From: Sphingobium fontiphilum
Lineage (GTDB): Bacteria; Pseudomonadota; Alphaproteobacteria; Sphingomonadales; Sphingomonadaceae
Assembly (NCBI RefSeq): GCF_014196635.1
Contig: NZ_JACIEB010000007.1
Location: 62,001 to 126,000, forward strand
Length of the DNA: 64,000 bases
Direction: 5' to 3'
The position numbers were made by a program, and so were the translations under genes. This document shows positions 24,876-35,160 of this stretch, one piece after another (position 1 is the stretch's first letter; each line of letters starts with the position of its first letter). The notes under the pieces are model-generated. The model was not told the DNA's origin, made no database searches, and saw only the letters and a list, made by a program, of their open reading frames with translations.

Positions 24876-27800
24876 GCGGGAACTCCGGCGAGCGGGGCAT
24901 CGGGCGCGGGCTTTTCCCGGCCGAAGCGCGCGTAGAGCGCGGGCATCAAGAACAGGTTGAGCACGGTCGAGGAGACAAGTCCGCCCAGGATGACGATCGC
25001 CATCGGATGCTCGATTTCATGGCCCGGCGCGTTGCCGGCGACGATCAGCGGCAGCAGCGCAAGGCCGGCGCACGCTGCGGTCATCAGGATCGGCACCAAC
25101 CGCTCCTCCGCGCCGCGCAGAATCAAGCGCGGGCCGAAGTCCTCGCCCTCGAACCGGCGGAGATGATCGTAGTGCGACAGCAGCATGATGCCGTTGCGCG
25201 CCGAAATGCCGATGACCGTCACGAACCCGACCAGTGAGCCGAGCGACAGCACCCCGCCCGTGAGCGCCACGCCGACCACCCCACCTACCAGCGCGAACGG
25301 CAGGCTGGTCGCGACCAGCACGGTGATCCGTGCCGATCGAAACTCCAGCCATACGAGTAGCAGGACGCCCAGCAGGCACAGCAACCCCGTCGTCCAGAGC
25401 CGCTGCCGCGAGTCACGCAGCGCCGCATATTCCCCCAGGACTTGCGGGTGATAGCCTGTCGCGAACGGCACTTGTCCCACCGCTGCCTCGACGGCGCGCG
25501 CGACCGTGCCGAGGTCCGCGCCCGCGACGTTCAACGTCACGTCGATCCGACGCTGACCGTTTTCGCGCTTGATCTCGTTCGGGGCAGGCATGATGCGGAT
25601 ATCGGCCACATCGCGCAACCGCACCGGCGCGCCCGCAGGCGTCTGGATCATCATGTCGGCAAGCGCATGGACATCGCCGCGCACCTTGGGTTCGCCCCAC
25701 AGCGCCACGTCGAACGCCTTCTGGTCGCGGTAGATTTCACCGACCTTCTGCCCGGCAACCAAGGTTTGCGCCTGTCGCCGTACTTCGCCTGCGGTGAGGC
25801 CCACCGTGGCAAGATCGGCGGGCCGGGGACGGACCTTAATTTGCGGCACCAGCACCTGTTGCTCGACCTTGAGATCGGCAACCCCGCCGATCGCCGCCAC
25901 CTTGGCTCGCACCCGCTCAGCCGTAGCGCGAAGCTCGACCTGATCGGGGCCGAAGATGCGGACGACGACGGTCGCGCCCGCGCCGCTCAGCACTTCCTTG
26001 ATCCGCTCGCGCAGATAGGTGAGTACGTCGCGGTAGAGGCCGGGATAGCCGTCGATCACTTCCTTGATCCGCGCGACGCTGGCGTCGTAGTCGACATTCT
26101 CGTCCAGGCTGATCCATAGCTCGGTGAAGTTCGGGCCGACCACCTCGTCCGCGGCTTCCGCACGGCCGATATGCGCGCCGAAGTTGCGCACGCCGGGGAT
26201 CGTGCGCAGTTCCTTGGAGGCACGGATCGTGATGCGGTCCATCGCCTCGATCGACGTGCCGGGCTTCTCGACGAAGTGCATCAGGAAGTCGGTTTCGCGG
26301 AAATCGGGCAGGAATTGGTCCTTGAACCCGGCGTAGCCGACGCCTGCCAGCAGCAGGCCGCCCGCGACGATCCCCATCGCCAGCGCCGGTCGCGCCACCA
26401 TGCGGGGCAGTACCCCGGCGTAGCTGCGCTTGAGCGCCCCGACGAACCGCGTGTCACGCTCTGCCTTGAGGGGCGCGTTCGGCAGCAGGAACAGGCACAT
26501 CGCCGGTGTCACCACCAGCGCGACCAGTAACGACGCTGCGATCGCCAGCACATAGGCGATGGCGAGCGGTTGGAAGAACGTGCCCGCCACCCCGCCCAGG
26601 AAGAAGATCGGCAGGAACACCAGCATCACGATCAGCGACGCGAACACCACCGCCGATCGCACTTCCAGCGAGGCGGACAGCACGACATCGAAGTTGGAGC
26701 GCGGATTGCCTGCCTCGCGGTTGAGCCGCAGCCGGCGCGCGATGTTTTCGACGTCGATGATCGCGTCATCGACCACTTCGCCCAGCGCGATCACCAGCCC
26801 GGCGATCACCATCGTGTTGATCGTCGCGCCACTCCATAGCAGCACCAGGCCCGCGCCGAGCAGCGACAGCGGAATCGCGACCAGGCTGATCGTTGCCTGT
26901 CGCCAATCGCGGGTGAAGACGAACAGCACGACGGCGACCAGCAGGCAGCCGATCGCAAGCGCGCGCGTCAAATTGTCGATCGAGCGCTCGATGAAGGTCG
27001 CGGGGCGGAAGATCGTCGTATCGACCTTCACGTCGCGCAGGCCCGGCTTAAGCTCACCGATCGCGGCCTCCACGTCACGGGTAAGCTGGAGGGTGTTGCC
27101 GGTCGGTTGCTTCTCGACGATCAGCATCAGGCCGGGGCCGTCGTCGATGATCGCATTGCCGATCGGCGCGGCGAAGCCGTCGACCACGCGGGCGACGTCG
27201 CCGATGCGGACCGATGCTTCCCCGCTTTGCTTGATGACCGCCTGGGCGAGATCGGCCGAGGACTGGATCGCGCTCGTCTGTTGCACGGCGAGGCGCTGCG
27301 TTGCCGTATCGACGAAGCCGCCCCCGCCGACCAAAACCGCGTCGCCGGCCGCAGCGCGCAGTTCGGCGAGCGTCACGCCAGCAGCGCGCAGTCGGTCGGG
27401 ATCGACCAGAACCTGCAATTGGCGGTCGCGGAGACCCCAGATCGCGACGTTGGCGACGCCTGGCACCGCCATCAGGCGCGGCCGGATCGTCCAGCGCGCC
27501 AGCTCGGAGAGTTGCATCTGATCGAGCTTTGCCGACGATATGCCGATCTTCATCGCCCGACTGGTCGACGACAGCGGCGGGAGCATCATTGGGGGACGCG
27601 CGGCGGTGGGCAACCGTGCCTGCACCTGCGTCACCCGTTCCTGCACGAGCTGGCGCGCGCGGATCACGTCGGTGCCGGACGCGAACAGGATCGATACCGA
27701 CGATAGACCGAGCACCGACTTGGAGCGCAGCGTCATCAGATCGGGGACGCCGTTGACCGCCGTCTCGATCGGCACGGTAATCAGGCTTTCCACTTCCTCG

Positions 27801-27973
27801 GTGGAGAGACCCGGAGCTTCGGTTTGAATCTCCACCATCGGCGGCGCGAACTCGGGAAATACGTCGAGCGGCACATCGCCGGTCGCGCGCAGTCCGAGAA
27901 CGACCAGCAGCGCGGCGAGCGCGAGAACGAGGACGCGCTGGGTCAGCGCGGCACGGACCAGCCAGGCAAGCAT
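24872..27973 (-). CDS. RND efflux pump permease (CzcA/CusA-like branch)
   Basis: 1033 residues. Twelve predicted membrane helices with two large periplasmic loops; N-terminal [35 protein letters not shown] is typical of the heavy-metal branch. The fourth helix reads [17 protein letters not shown], so the proton-relay Asp pair is present but the motif differs from Czc-type DFGLIVDGAVIIVEN. Substrate not certain; a monovalent or divalent metal is likely. The start abuts the adaptor stop with one-base overlap. Confidence 0.92.
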   Translation of the reverse strand: MLAWLVRAALTQRVLVLALAALLVVLGLRATGDVPLDVFPEFAPPMVEIQTEAPGLSTEEVESLITVPIETAVNGVPDLMTLRSKSVLGLSSVSILFASGTDVIRARQLVQERVTQVQARLPTAARPPMMLPPLSSTSRAMKIGISSAKLDQMQLSELARWTIRPRLMAVPGVANVAIWGLRDRQLQVLVDPDRLRAAGVTLAELRAAAGDAVLVGGGGFVDTATQRLAVQQTSAIQSSADLAQAVIKQSGEASVRIGDVARVVDGFAAPIGNAIIDDGPGLMLIVEKQPTGNTLQLTRDVEAAIGELKPGLRDVKVDTTIFRPATFIERSIDNLTRALAIGCLLVAVVLFVFTRDWRQATISLVAIPLSLLGAGLVLLWSGATINTMVIAGLVIALGEVVDDAIIDVENIARRLRLNREAGNPRSNFDVVLSASLEVRSAVVFASLIVMLVFLPIFFLGGVAGTFFQPLAIAYVLAIAASLLVALVVTPAMCLFLLPNAPLKAERDTRFVGALKRSYAGVLPRMVARPALAMGIVAGGLLLAGVGYAGFKDQFLPDFRETDFLMHFVEKPGTSIEAMDRITIRASKELRTIPGVRNFGAHIGRAEAADEVVGPNFTELWISLDENVDYDASVARIKEVIDGYPGLYRDVLTYLRERIKEVLSGAGATVVVRIFGPDQVELRATAERVRAKVAAIGGVADLKVEQQVLVPQIKVRPRPADLATVGLTAGEVRRQAQTLVAGQKVGEIYRDQKAFDVALWGEPKVRGDVHALADMMIQTPAGAPVRLRDVADIRIMPAPNEIKRENGQRRIDVTLNVAGADLGTVARAVEAAVGQVPFATGYHPQVLGEYAALRDSRQRLWTTGLLCLLGVLLLVWLEFRSARITVLVATSLPFALVGGVVGVALTGGVLSLGSLVGFVTVIGISARNGIMLLSHYDHLRRFEGEDFGPRLILRGAEERLVPILMTAACAGLALLPLIVAGNAPGHEIEHPMAIVILGGLVSSTVLNLFLMPALYARFGREKPAPDAPLAGVPA

Positions 27974-28971
27974 CAGTGCGGCGTCCCGAACTCGGTCCCG
28001 AACAGCTCGGCCGCCCCGTCCGTCACGACTTCGGCACCGCGCTCCAGGCCGCGCGACAACAGCGCACGGCTATCCGCGACGCTCGCGACCTCGATCCGCT
28101 GGCGAACATAGGTGTCGGGTCCAGTCTTCCGGTACACCCATTCGCCGCCATAAATGTCGCGGACGATCGCCGCGGTCGGGACCGACAGCCCATCCGTCTT
28201 CCCGCCAAGCGGCAACGCTACGGAGACGCGCTGGCCGACGCGGTAGGCACGGTCGCGATTATCGAGCGCGAAGAACAGATCGACGGTGCCCGTCACCGCA
28301 TTGGCCGAGGGCGGGGCTTGGACCGGGCGCGCAGCGCGCGGAGCGGCGCGATCGTCGCCGAGGGGGCGAATCGTAGCCGTGCGACCGCGTTCGATGGCGC
28401 TCACGTCGGTGCCGAACACCGGCACCCGCACCCACAGCGTCGAAAGATTGCTCATCGACGCGATCGAGGGACCGAGCAGCGCGCGTTGCGCGCGTGCCGC
28501 ATCCAGTGCCGCACGCGCGGTGGCAAGTGCCGCTGCGGCTTCGTCGCGTCCTCGCACGCTGCCCGCTTCTTCGCGCACCAAGGCGTCGGCGCGGTTATAG
28601 GCGATGACGGCGAGCCGCACTTGCGCTTGCGCCCGCGCGACCTCGCCTTCGGCCGCAACCTGACTGACCCCGATTTGAGCAAGGTTGCTCGTCGATCCCG
28701 TTGGCACACCCGCCCCGCCGGTTGCCGGGACAACGACCTCGCCGCTCGTCTCGCGGATTTGCGCGACCGAACCATCGCCAATCCTTACCGTTCGGATGCC
28801 GAGACGCTGTTGCGCTTGCGTCGTGAGGGTGATCTTCAGCAGATCGCTTTCGTGAGCGACCGCCTCCGCTTTGGCGGGGGGAGCCGGGGGCGGAGCGGGA
28901 TCACTGCTGCAGCCCGTCAGGACTGCCAACAGAGGCAAAGTGGCGATTGGAAGGCATCGGATATGCGTCAT
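27973..28971 (-). CDS. RND periplasmic adaptor lipoprotein
   Basis: 332 residues with a lipobox (LLAVLTGC, Cys21) followed by a Pro/Ala linker. Beta-barrel and membrane-proximal parts are visible ([57 protein letters not shown]). The helical hairpin is short ([25 protein letters not shown]). It joins the inner pump to the outer-membrane factor. First gene of the seven-gene operon. A possible -10 (TATAGT, 29014-29019 complement) lies about 43 bases upstream of the ATG. Confidence 0.9.
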   Translation of the reverse strand: MTHIRCLPIATLPLLAVLTGCSSDPAPPPAPPAKAEAVAHESDLLKITLTTQAQQRLGIRTVRIGDGSVAQIRETSGEVVVPATGGAGVPTGSTSNLAQIGVSQVAAEGEVARAQAQVRLAVIAYNRADALVREEAGSVRGRDEAAAALATARAALDAARAQRALLGPSIASMSNLSTLWVRVPVFGTDVSAIERGRTATIRPLGDDRAAPRAARPVQAPPSANAVTGTVDLFFALDNRDRAYRVGQRVSVALPLGGKTDGLSVPTAAIVRDIYGGEWVYRKTGPDTYVRQRIEVASVADSRALLSRGLERGAEVVTDGAAELFGTEFGTPH

Positions 28972-29327
28972 GCCATGACGTTAGCAGCCTCATGTTGGCG
29001 GCAGCTTGGGGCAACTATACAAAATCCCAATGTTCGGCAGGAAGCGATAAGCTGGTGTCACAATCGGTCGGTTGTCACACCACAGAACCTCCCACGGTTG
29101 TCCAAGGGTTTGCGTGTGTCAGAACCCCGATTCAGAATATCCGCTCCCGATATCGGAAACGTGCCTCGCCTATGACCACCTTTGGGTCGGAAGCTGCCGA
29201 AAGACTGAACCGCCGCGAACGGCCGGTTTGTCCCATCATCGGTCCGTTGTCGTTGGGCACACGTCAATATTCAGAATCGCCAGTGCACAATCTCGAGGGA
29301 CGGGCGCAGGTAGCAGGACTTTCAATC
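28972..29327. other. Intergenic region with RND operon promoter and cassette-edge repeat
   Basis: No gene supported. Holds a likely -10 TATAGT for the RND operon (complement of 29014-29019) and, at 29053-29080, GGTGTCACAA-N8-TTGTCACACC, a near-palindrome (9 of 10 pairs) whose left 20 bases repeat at 20030-20050. It could be the response-regulator site or a cassette-edge repeat. Confidence 0.5.
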
Positions 29328-30161
29328 CTATTCCGGGAGATCGGCTTCGCGCAGCGCGCGCATAACATCGCGAAACACCCCTTCGAAGGGCGGCAGATCG
29401 CTCATTTGCTGTTGCAACCTTCCTGTCCAGAGGGTGCTCAGACGCTTCTGTTTGGCGGCGATCGCGGCGGTCACGCAATTGGGTGTGCGCTCCCGCAGAG
29501 CGAGCTTCTGGGTGAATTCGGCGAAATATTCCGCTGGTCGGATGTCCCGCTCCTCGAGCAGATTCCAAAGGTCGTAAAGATCACGCGGCTCGGTGCGCGC
29601 CTTGTCCGATAGCGCCGCCAGCTTCTCGATGAATATCTCCGCCAGGCTGTAGGCCAGGATGGTGGGGCCCTCCGGCAGGTCGGAAAATTCCTCGAATGTC
29701 CGCAGGATCGGACGCTCGGCCAGCGGAAAGCAGAACACCTCATTGATCGTGATATCGACTTTCACGTCGTTGCGCGCGGGTAGCGGGCCTTTGTAGCTCA
29801 GATAGAAGGTGTGGGTGTTCTGATGGCCATGGCGGTCGGGCCGATCATAGGCCATGTTGATTCCCGAAGCCGCCTCGACGATAGCAAAGATCTCATTCAG
29901 GCCGGAGAGGATCGCGTCCAGTTCGATCGGCTTGATCAGCGAAAAATCGAGATCCTCGGAGAAGCGGTAATTCTCGAACCAGCAGCGGCGCAATGCCGTC
30001 CCGCCCTTAAAGGCGAGAAATTCGCGCAAAGGATGCTGTGCGAGACCGGTCAGAAACCAGGCCAGGCAATAGTCGCGTTCGATCACCGCCTCGGGCACGC
30101 GGCGGCCGCGCGGCTTGAGAAGGCCGTTGGCGATACGGGAGAGATCGCGCTGGGGAATCAT
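29328..30161 (-). CDS. abiEii: AbiEii-type nucleotidyltransferase toxin
   Basis: 277 residues from the ATG at 30161. DUF1814 nucleotidyltransferase signature: FKGGTALRRCWF, then RFSEDLDFSLI (Asp-x-Asp), later VKVDITIN and the LAEIFIEKLAALSDKARTEPRDLYDLWNLL helix. Members transfer nucleotides and block growth, giving abortive phage defence and plasmid stability. The ATG overlaps the abiEi stop (TGATG). A longer in-frame start at 30218 would overlap abiEi further. Confidence 0.92.
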   Translation of the reverse strand: MIPQRDLSRIANGLLKPRGRRVPEAVIERDYCLAWFLTGLAQHPLREFLAFKGGTALRRCWFENYRFSEDLDFSLIKPIELDAILSGLNEIFAIVEAASGINMAYDRPDRHGHQNTHTFYLSYKGPLPARNDVKVDITINEVFCFPLAERPILRTFEEFSDLPEGPTILAYSLAEIFIEKLAALSDKARTEPRDLYDLWNLLEERDIRPAEYFAEFTQKLALRERTPNCVTAAIAAKQKRLSTLWTGRLQQQMSDLPPFEGVFRDVMRALREADLPE

Positions 30162-30991
30162 CAACTGCTCCGGATTATATCGAGTTCGTCGGGCTCGACG
30201 TTGAGCCGGATGCGCCATCGGGCCAGCATCCGGCCCTCATTGGGAAACAACGGATCGAGACGCTGATAGGTCGGGGTCAGCCGCGCGCGCAGCGGCTCCA
30301 ATGCCGCTGCGTCGGCCAGCCCGTACAATTCCAGCAGATAGCCCAGGCGGCGGATCACCGCGCCAACGCCGAGGCGAAGCGCGTAGTCGATCATCAGTTC
30401 GACCCGCAGCGTATCGCGCTTCATCCAGAGCCCCTTGGCGACCTCCGTGACGCCACCGACATATTGCGGATGGTCCAGACCATCGATGATGGTCCGCTCG
30501 GGATCGCTGATCCGGACTTGCTCTTCGGGTGTGATCCAGATCTCGGTCAGGCCGAAGAAATCCTTTGGTTTGACGTCGACGAAGCGGAACTCATACCCGT
30601 GGATGTGCTGCGGGCGCAGCCGTTTGGCGCAGGAGACGATGATGGCCAACTGCGGTTGGGTGACCATGCGGTGCAGTTCGAGGGCGCTGCCGTGGGAGAT
30701 GAAGTAGGGCGCGTCGCCAACCAGAGTCCTCGCGATGAGATAGGGATCGCTCACATGCTCGGTGTCGCGGCCCCGCTCGAAGGGCACCAGGTTATAGAGG
30801 CCGGGCTTGAGGCGCGTGACGATGCCGCGCGCTTCGGTGTTCGCAACGAGGCTGCGTGCCGATGACGGGCTCAGACCTGTGATCTCGCTGACGTCGGCGA
30901 GCGAGAAGATCGGCTGACGGCGTTCGTTGAGTTCGACGATCAGCTGGGCGGCCCGAGGTCCAAGCGTCTTGAGATTATATCCTTCGCGCAA
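30161..30991 (-). CDS. abiEi: AbiEi-type antitoxin/repressor
   Basis: 276 residues. N-terminal winged helix (FSLADVSEITGLSPSSARSLVANTEARGIVTRLKPGLYNLVP) and a C-terminal antitoxin domain with YFISHGSALELHRM, RPQHIHGYEFRFV and ISDPERTIIDGLD. Antitoxin of the type IV AbiE system; it neutralises the toxin and represses its promoter. A -10-like TATAAT (complement of 31037-31042) lies inside an ATATAA-CGGTAA-TTATAT inverted repeat, a likely AbiEi operator. Confidence 0.92.
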   Translation of the reverse strand: MREGYNLKTLGPRAAQLIVELNERRQPIFSLADVSEITGLSPSSARSLVANTEARGIVTRLKPGLYNLVPFERGRDTEHVSDPYLIARTLVGDAPYFISHGSALELHRMVTQPQLAIIVSCAKRLRPQHIHGYEFRFVDVKPKDFFGLTEIWITPEEQVRISDPERTIIDGLDHPQYVGGVTEVAKGLWMKRDTLRVELMIDYALRLGVGAVIRRLGYLLELYGLADAAALEPLRARLTPTYQRLDPLFPNEGRMLARWRIRLNVEPDELDIIRSS

Positions 30992-31025
30992 TTTGAGCCT
31001 CTGTGAGCGATGTGCGGCGCGTTCG

Positions 31026-31043
31026 ATATAACGGTAATTATAT
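31026..31043 (-). promoter_or_regulatory. Candidate abiE promoter/operator
   Basis: ATATAA-CGGTAA-TTATAT inverted repeat overlapping a TATAAT -10 on the minus strand, about 46 bases before abiEi. Confidence 0.5.
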
Positions 31044-31244
31044 TATATGGCAAGACTGTTGCGCTTTGCGGGACGGTTCGCGCGCATAGTATATATCAGG
31101 CATACTCGAGTTGCACCGCTTATGGCTTATCAATCACGATAAATGTTCGGCAAAGCCGAACAAAGGTGGCGGTTCTTAAACCAGGAGCGATCGGCTTACC
31201 CATCTGCGCAGTGGCGATTGCGGCCCAAAGGACCCGATTCCCGA

Positions 31245-32189
31245 TCACCGAGAGCGGCTGCGTTCCTGAGGCTTGGGCTCGCGACCGGGACGAGGGATGG
31301 GGGGCGTAGCTGGGTCACGGCTGCGGACCACATCCTGCCTGACGCTGGGGGAGGCGTCCTTGACCATCGCCGGTCGGATATTGCGTCCCGCCGCGATATG
31401 CGCATCGAGCTGCGCGCGGGCGACTGTCATCACCCGCGCAACCGCCTCGGGATTGTCGAACAACGTCCGTCGGATCACCGCTTCCATCACGCGCATCTGG
31501 CTATCCGCCGCGCGATCGTTCGGCGTGTTGCCACGATCGCCGCGCCGGGGATCCGACCGTTCCAAACCATTGCCGCCGCTCTGTCGGCTCATCCCGGATG
31601 ACCCACGGACAGCATCGAGGTCACGGGCTGCCATGGGCGCAATCGTATTGCGGCTCGTCTCCCCGCGCAGCCGGTCGAGTTCCTGGAGATCGCGATCGTT
31701 GGGCTTGTAGCCACGTACCTCGAGGCCTTTTTGACTGGCCTCGATCCAAACCGATCGCCGAAATTCTTCCGATCCCGTGATGTGAATCCGATCCCAATTG
31801 CGGTGTTGTGCGATCGCCACCAGATCCTTGACGACCTCCTGACTCTCCGTTGATGTGACCAGGCGCCGCCCCTGATCGCGAAACGCGGGCTCCTTCGCTT
31901 GCGCCGTCGTGAAAAAGGCGGGTTCGCCCGACCATTTCGCCTTGTCGGCATAATAGCGCTTCCGCACGCTCTCCGGCACGTCGCCCGCCTCGAGGGAATG
32001 CACCTTGGGCGCACTTCGTGACGCACCGACAGCGCCGACATGATCAGGTGCTTCGGTGGGCCCGTCCTTTGGTCCCCCGGGCGAGGACTTTTCTGGCGCA
32101 GCCGCCTTGCGCCGTTTGGCGTCGTCGAGGCCAACGCTGTTGGCACTCGTCCGCGCCGTACCGGGTTGCTTGGAATCATTCTCTGCCAT
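31245..32189 (-). CDS. LPD7-domain protein (conjugation-associated)
   Basis: 314 residues from the ATG at 32189 (GAGAGG seven bases upstream). Disordered N-terminus rich in Lys/Pro/Gly, then KYYADKAKW... and VKDLVAIAQHRNWDRIHITGSEEFRRSVWIEASQKGLEVRGYKPNDRDLQELD, the LPD7 (large polyvalent protein) domain. The C-terminus is Arg/Pro-rich. LPD7 usually sits in relaxases or DNA-processing proteins; here it is the last gene of the conjugation operon and overlaps the virD4 stop. Probably a DNA-binding transfer accessory. Confidence 0.85.
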   Translation of the reverse strand: MAENDSKQPGTARTSANSVGLDDAKRRKAAAPEKSSPGGPKDGPTEAPDHVGAVGASRSAPKVHSLEAGDVPESVRKRYYADKAKWSGEPAFFTTAQAKEPAFRDQGRRLVTSTESQEVVKDLVAIAQHRNWDRIHITGSEEFRRSVWIEASQKGLEVRGYKPNDRDLQELDRLRGETSRNTIAPMAARDLDAVRGSSGMSRQSGGNGLERSDPRRGDRGNTPNDRAADSQMRVMEAVIRRTLFDNPEAVARVMTVARAQLDAHIAAGRNIRPAMVKDASPSVRQDVVRSRDPATPPIPRPGREPKPQERSRSR

Positions 32190-34188
32190 GGTCATGCCTC
32201 TCGGTCGCAAATTCTGGAGATTGGACACCGGCACCCACGGGCTCGAGAACGGCCCGGGCTGTCATCGCCGTGACAAAGGCGATAGCGGCCTGTTCGTCGC
32301 CGGGCGGTGGTAGCTCCACCATGTCGCCGAGCACCAACATGTCATCGGTGATTTCGGCAAAACCCGACAGTTCGTCACCGGTGAGCGCGCGCATGACAGG
32401 TTCCGTCCGCTCTACCGGCGCGGCTGCTTGGCCGTCGTTCAACAGAGCAGCTCTCTTCGTGCTAAGGGCATGCGCTAAAGGATCACTGCTGCTCGCCTCG
32501 CTTGCCAATTTGGCGGTGGCCGACACTGTGTTGGTCGCGATCGGACGGGGCGCGACCTTGGGCGGGTCACTGATCCGGCTCGTGAAGCGCTTCGATCGGA
32601 AATACTCGATCTTGCGACCCCTGACGGGCGGAATACCGCCGCGCATCAGCAGAAGCTCGCCCTTGGGCATCTGCATCAGTTCCTGCGGCATCATCAGGGC
32701 ACGGCGCTGGTCTGATTCTGATATGCTGCGATTGGCGAGCAGGCCATGAATCGTCCGGCTCTTCGATTTGACGTTCATCGTGAAATAGCCAAGCCGCTCG
32801 GAGAGTTCGTTGGCGACCTTCAACTCCTTCGGCGTGAACACGATCTCCAGTCCACAATTGGCGATGATCTCGTCGGTAACGTCAGCGCCATAGATACCGC
32901 GGGGCTGGGATCGGCTCTGGATGACTGGCAACAGGCGAAGCCCGTAGCCTGCCACGTAGGAAAACGCTGACGCGATAACCGGCGCCTTGCCGAGGCGGGC
33001 GAACTCGTCGAGCAGAATGAGCACCGGCACGCGGCCGCCATTCTCAGGCAGTTCCCGCGTATTCAAATCGATCAGCTGCTGTAGAAACAGATTATAAACC
33101 GGAGCAATGCGGTCGATATTGTCGGGCGAGACCCCAAGATAGATCGATATCCGCTCGCGCCGGACCTGACGCAGATCGAAATCGGTCTCCGACGTCGCCG
33201 CGTCGACATAAGGGTTGAGCCACAAATTGAGCTTCGAGGTGATCGTCTGCTTGATGCCGGAAAAGGTGTTGTCCGACGCGGAGGTGAAGTCGCTCAATGC
33301 CGACACGCAGGCCTGGCTCAGCCGCTGGCCGCGGCGCTGGGCCTCTTCGACGACCTTCGGCAGTTCGACCTTGGGGTCGCCCGTCGTCAGTCGCCGATAG
33401 ATTTCGCCAATCGTGAAGGGGAGGGCGGGATTGGCTGCGACGAGAGCGCCGACGCCGACAAAAGCGGCCCGCGCGGCCTCTGCCCAGAACGGATCAGCCT
33501 TTTCCGGGGCCGGAAACAGCATGCCGCCGATTTTCTGCAGTTCATTGATCACATCGGTGTCGTCGAGCCGGTCGATGAAGCTCAAGGGATTGTAGCGGGC
33601 GCTTCGCCCTTCGGGATCGAGCGGGTCGAACAGATAGACTGCTTGACCATGCTGTGCGCGAAAACCTGCGGTGATGTCCCAATTCTCGCGCTTCACGTCG
33701 AGCACCACCACGGAGTCTGGCCAACTCAGAAGATTGGGGATCACCACGCCGACGCCCTTGCCGGCGCGCGTCGGTGCTTCGAGCAACACATGTTCGGTGC
33801 CGCCGAAAACGAGATAGCGGCCGCCTTTCTGCCCGACGATGATCCCACTGTTGCTGCGCAAATGTTCCCGCCGGATTTCGCTTTCGCGCGCGAACCGTGC
33901 CTCGCCATGGAGCGTGCGCCCCCGCTTCAGGATGACGAGCAGAATGACGAAAGCGATTGCGCCGCTGACCAGCGCACCGCGTTCCAGCCACAGATGAAGC
34001 AGCGGATCGCCGCGGTAATACCAAAGCCAGGCGGGTATCGCCGAGATCTCCATGTGCGGGCCGATCTGATTCAGGCCGACCAGCGCGACCAGCGCCGCGC
34101 ACAAGGCGCACGCCAAAAAGGTTGCCGCGAGCACCCCTGCGACGATGGCGACCCTAGTGAGCGGTCGTGCGTCCGACAGCCGGATCAA
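32176..34188 (-). CDS. virD4: VirD4/TraG type IV coupling protein
   Basis: 670 residues from a TTG at 34188, chosen because GGAGG lies eight bases upstream; the only longer ATG lies deep in virB11. Two N-terminal membrane helices, then Walker A APTRAGKGVGVVIPN and Walker B ILLDEFARLG. Hexameric ATPase at the inner membrane that hands the relaxase-DNA complex to the channel. The C-terminal tail is long and variable. It overlaps virB11 by 35 bases. Confidence 0.95.
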   Translation of the reverse strand: MIRLSDARPLTRVAIVAGVLAATFLACALCAALVALVGLNQIGPHMEISAIPAWLWYYRGDPLLHLWLERGALVSGAIAFVILLVILKRGRTLHGEARFARESEIRREHLRSNSGIIVGQKGGRYLVFGGTEHVLLEAPTRAGKGVGVVIPNLLSWPDSVVVLDVKRENWDITAGFRAQHGQAVYLFDPLDPEGRSARYNPLSFIDRLDDTDVINELQKIGGMLFPAPEKADPFWAEAARAAFVGVGALVAANPALPFTIGEIYRRLTTGDPKVELPKVVEEAQRRGQRLSQACVSALSDFTSASDNTFSGIKQTITSKLNLWLNPYVDAATSETDFDLRQVRRERISIYLGVSPDNIDRIAPVYNLFLQQLIDLNTRELPENGGRVPVLILLDEFARLGKAPVIASAFSYVAGYGLRLLPVIQSRSQPRGIYGADVTDEIIANCGLEIVFTPKELKVANELSERLGYFTMNVKSKSRTIHGLLANRSISESDQRRALMMPQELMQMPKGELLLMRGGIPPVRGRKIEYFRSKRFTSRISDPPKVAPRPIATNTVSATAKLASEASSSDPLAHALSTKRAALLNDGQAAAPVERTEPVMRALTGDELSGFAEITDDMLVLGDMVELPPPGDEQAAIAFVTAMTARAVLEPVGAGVQSPEFATERHDHGRE

Positions 34189-35158
34189 AATACACCTCCT
34201 CGACTTCGAATTTTCCGGCGCGCTTGCGGGTCTGGACGACGACGTCGACGAGCATGTGCAACAGCCCACGGATATCGTCGCGGGCCAGATCGCGTCCGCC
34301 CTCGGATTCCTTAACCAGCAGCGTCAGCTGCTCGAACGCGCCCATCGCCGAACCGGCATGGACCGTCGTGATCGAACCCGGGTGCCCCGAATTCACGTTG
34401 CGCAGGTAGAAGAAGGCGGTGCCGTCGCGCAGCTCCTGCAGGAGGATGCGATCGGGTCGCATGCGCAGCGCGCTTTCGAGTAGCTGCTTGGGGCCAACCT
34501 TCGCCAGGCCCTGACGTTCGCTCGAATAGACCATGTGGACGACATTGCGATGCTCGACGACGAGCTCGCGCGTATCCTCGATCGTCAGGAGCCGCTCGTC
34601 CGGCGGGATCAGCTGGATCAGTGCCTTGGCGAAGGTGGTCTTGCCCGAGCCGGTCGCGCCGCTCACCAGGATGTTCTTGCGAGCGGCAACGGCTGTCTTG
34701 AAGAAAGCCGGCCAATCGCCGACGTCGCGATGCGCAATCAGCTGCGCATCGACTTCGCCAAGGCCTTGCGCAGCGGCGCGCGTGCTCGTGAACAGCCCCG
34801 AATCTGCGAGCTGGTCGATCGCGAGGGTTACGCGCGAAGGCTTGCGGACGGTGAAGGACGGCGCGCCCGTTGGCGTCACCGAGGGAATGACGATCTGACA
34901 GCGCTCGCCCCCTGGCAAGATGGTCGAGCAGATCGGCGTCTCCGCATTCACGTCCTGCCGGGTGAAGCTTGCGGCTGCGACGGCGAGCGTCGCGAGCCAT
35001 TCGCTATCGAGCTCGGCGACATTGTGCCAATGCCAGCCCAGATGGTCCTCAATGCCGACCTCGCCGGGCTTGTTGATGACAAGCTCAGTCACCTCGACCG
35101 GCTCCAGCAGCGGCAGGATCGGTGCGAGATAATGGCGCAGGACTGCGGTATCGCTCAT
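34154..35158 (-). CDS. virB11: VirB11 traffic ATPase
   Basis: 334 residues. Walker A GATGSGKTT (residues 167-175), Asp box TIEDTRELVV, Walker B-like ILLQELRDGTAF and the His box SGHPGSITTVHAGS. Cytoplasmic hexamer that powers pilus assembly and substrate transfer with VirB4. Two bases separate it from virB10. Confidence 0.96.
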   Translation of the reverse strand: MSDTAVLRHYLAPILPLLEPVEVTELVINKPGEVGIEDHLGWHWHNVAELDSEWLATLAVAAASFTRQDVNAETPICSTILPGGERCQIVIPSVTPTGAPSFTVRKPSRVTLAIDQLADSGLFTSTRAAAQGLGEVDAQLIAHRDVGDWPAFFKTAVAARKNILVSGATGSGKTTFAKALIQLIPPDERLLTIEDTRELVVEHRNVVHMVYSSERQGLAKVGPKQLLESALRMRPDRILLQELRDGTAFFYLRNVNSGHPGSITTVHAGSAMGAFEQLTLLVKESEGGRDLARDDIRGLLHMLVDVVVQTRKRAGKFEVEEVYFDPAVGRTTAH

Positions 35159-35160
35159 CC

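Noticed and set aside
24146..25237. 363-codon plus-strand frame across the outer-membrane factor and RND genes
   Set aside because: Arg/Pro/Ala-rich composition of a shadow frame; crosses two real gene boundaries.
28947..29612. 221-codon plus frame across the RND promoter and abiEii
   Set aside because: Antisense to the abiEii C-terminus and to the intergenic region; no support.
31144..31162. TGTTCGGC-AAA-GCCGAACA hairpin
   Set aside because: Good stem, but no U-tract and no clear adjacent transcript end; left unassigned.
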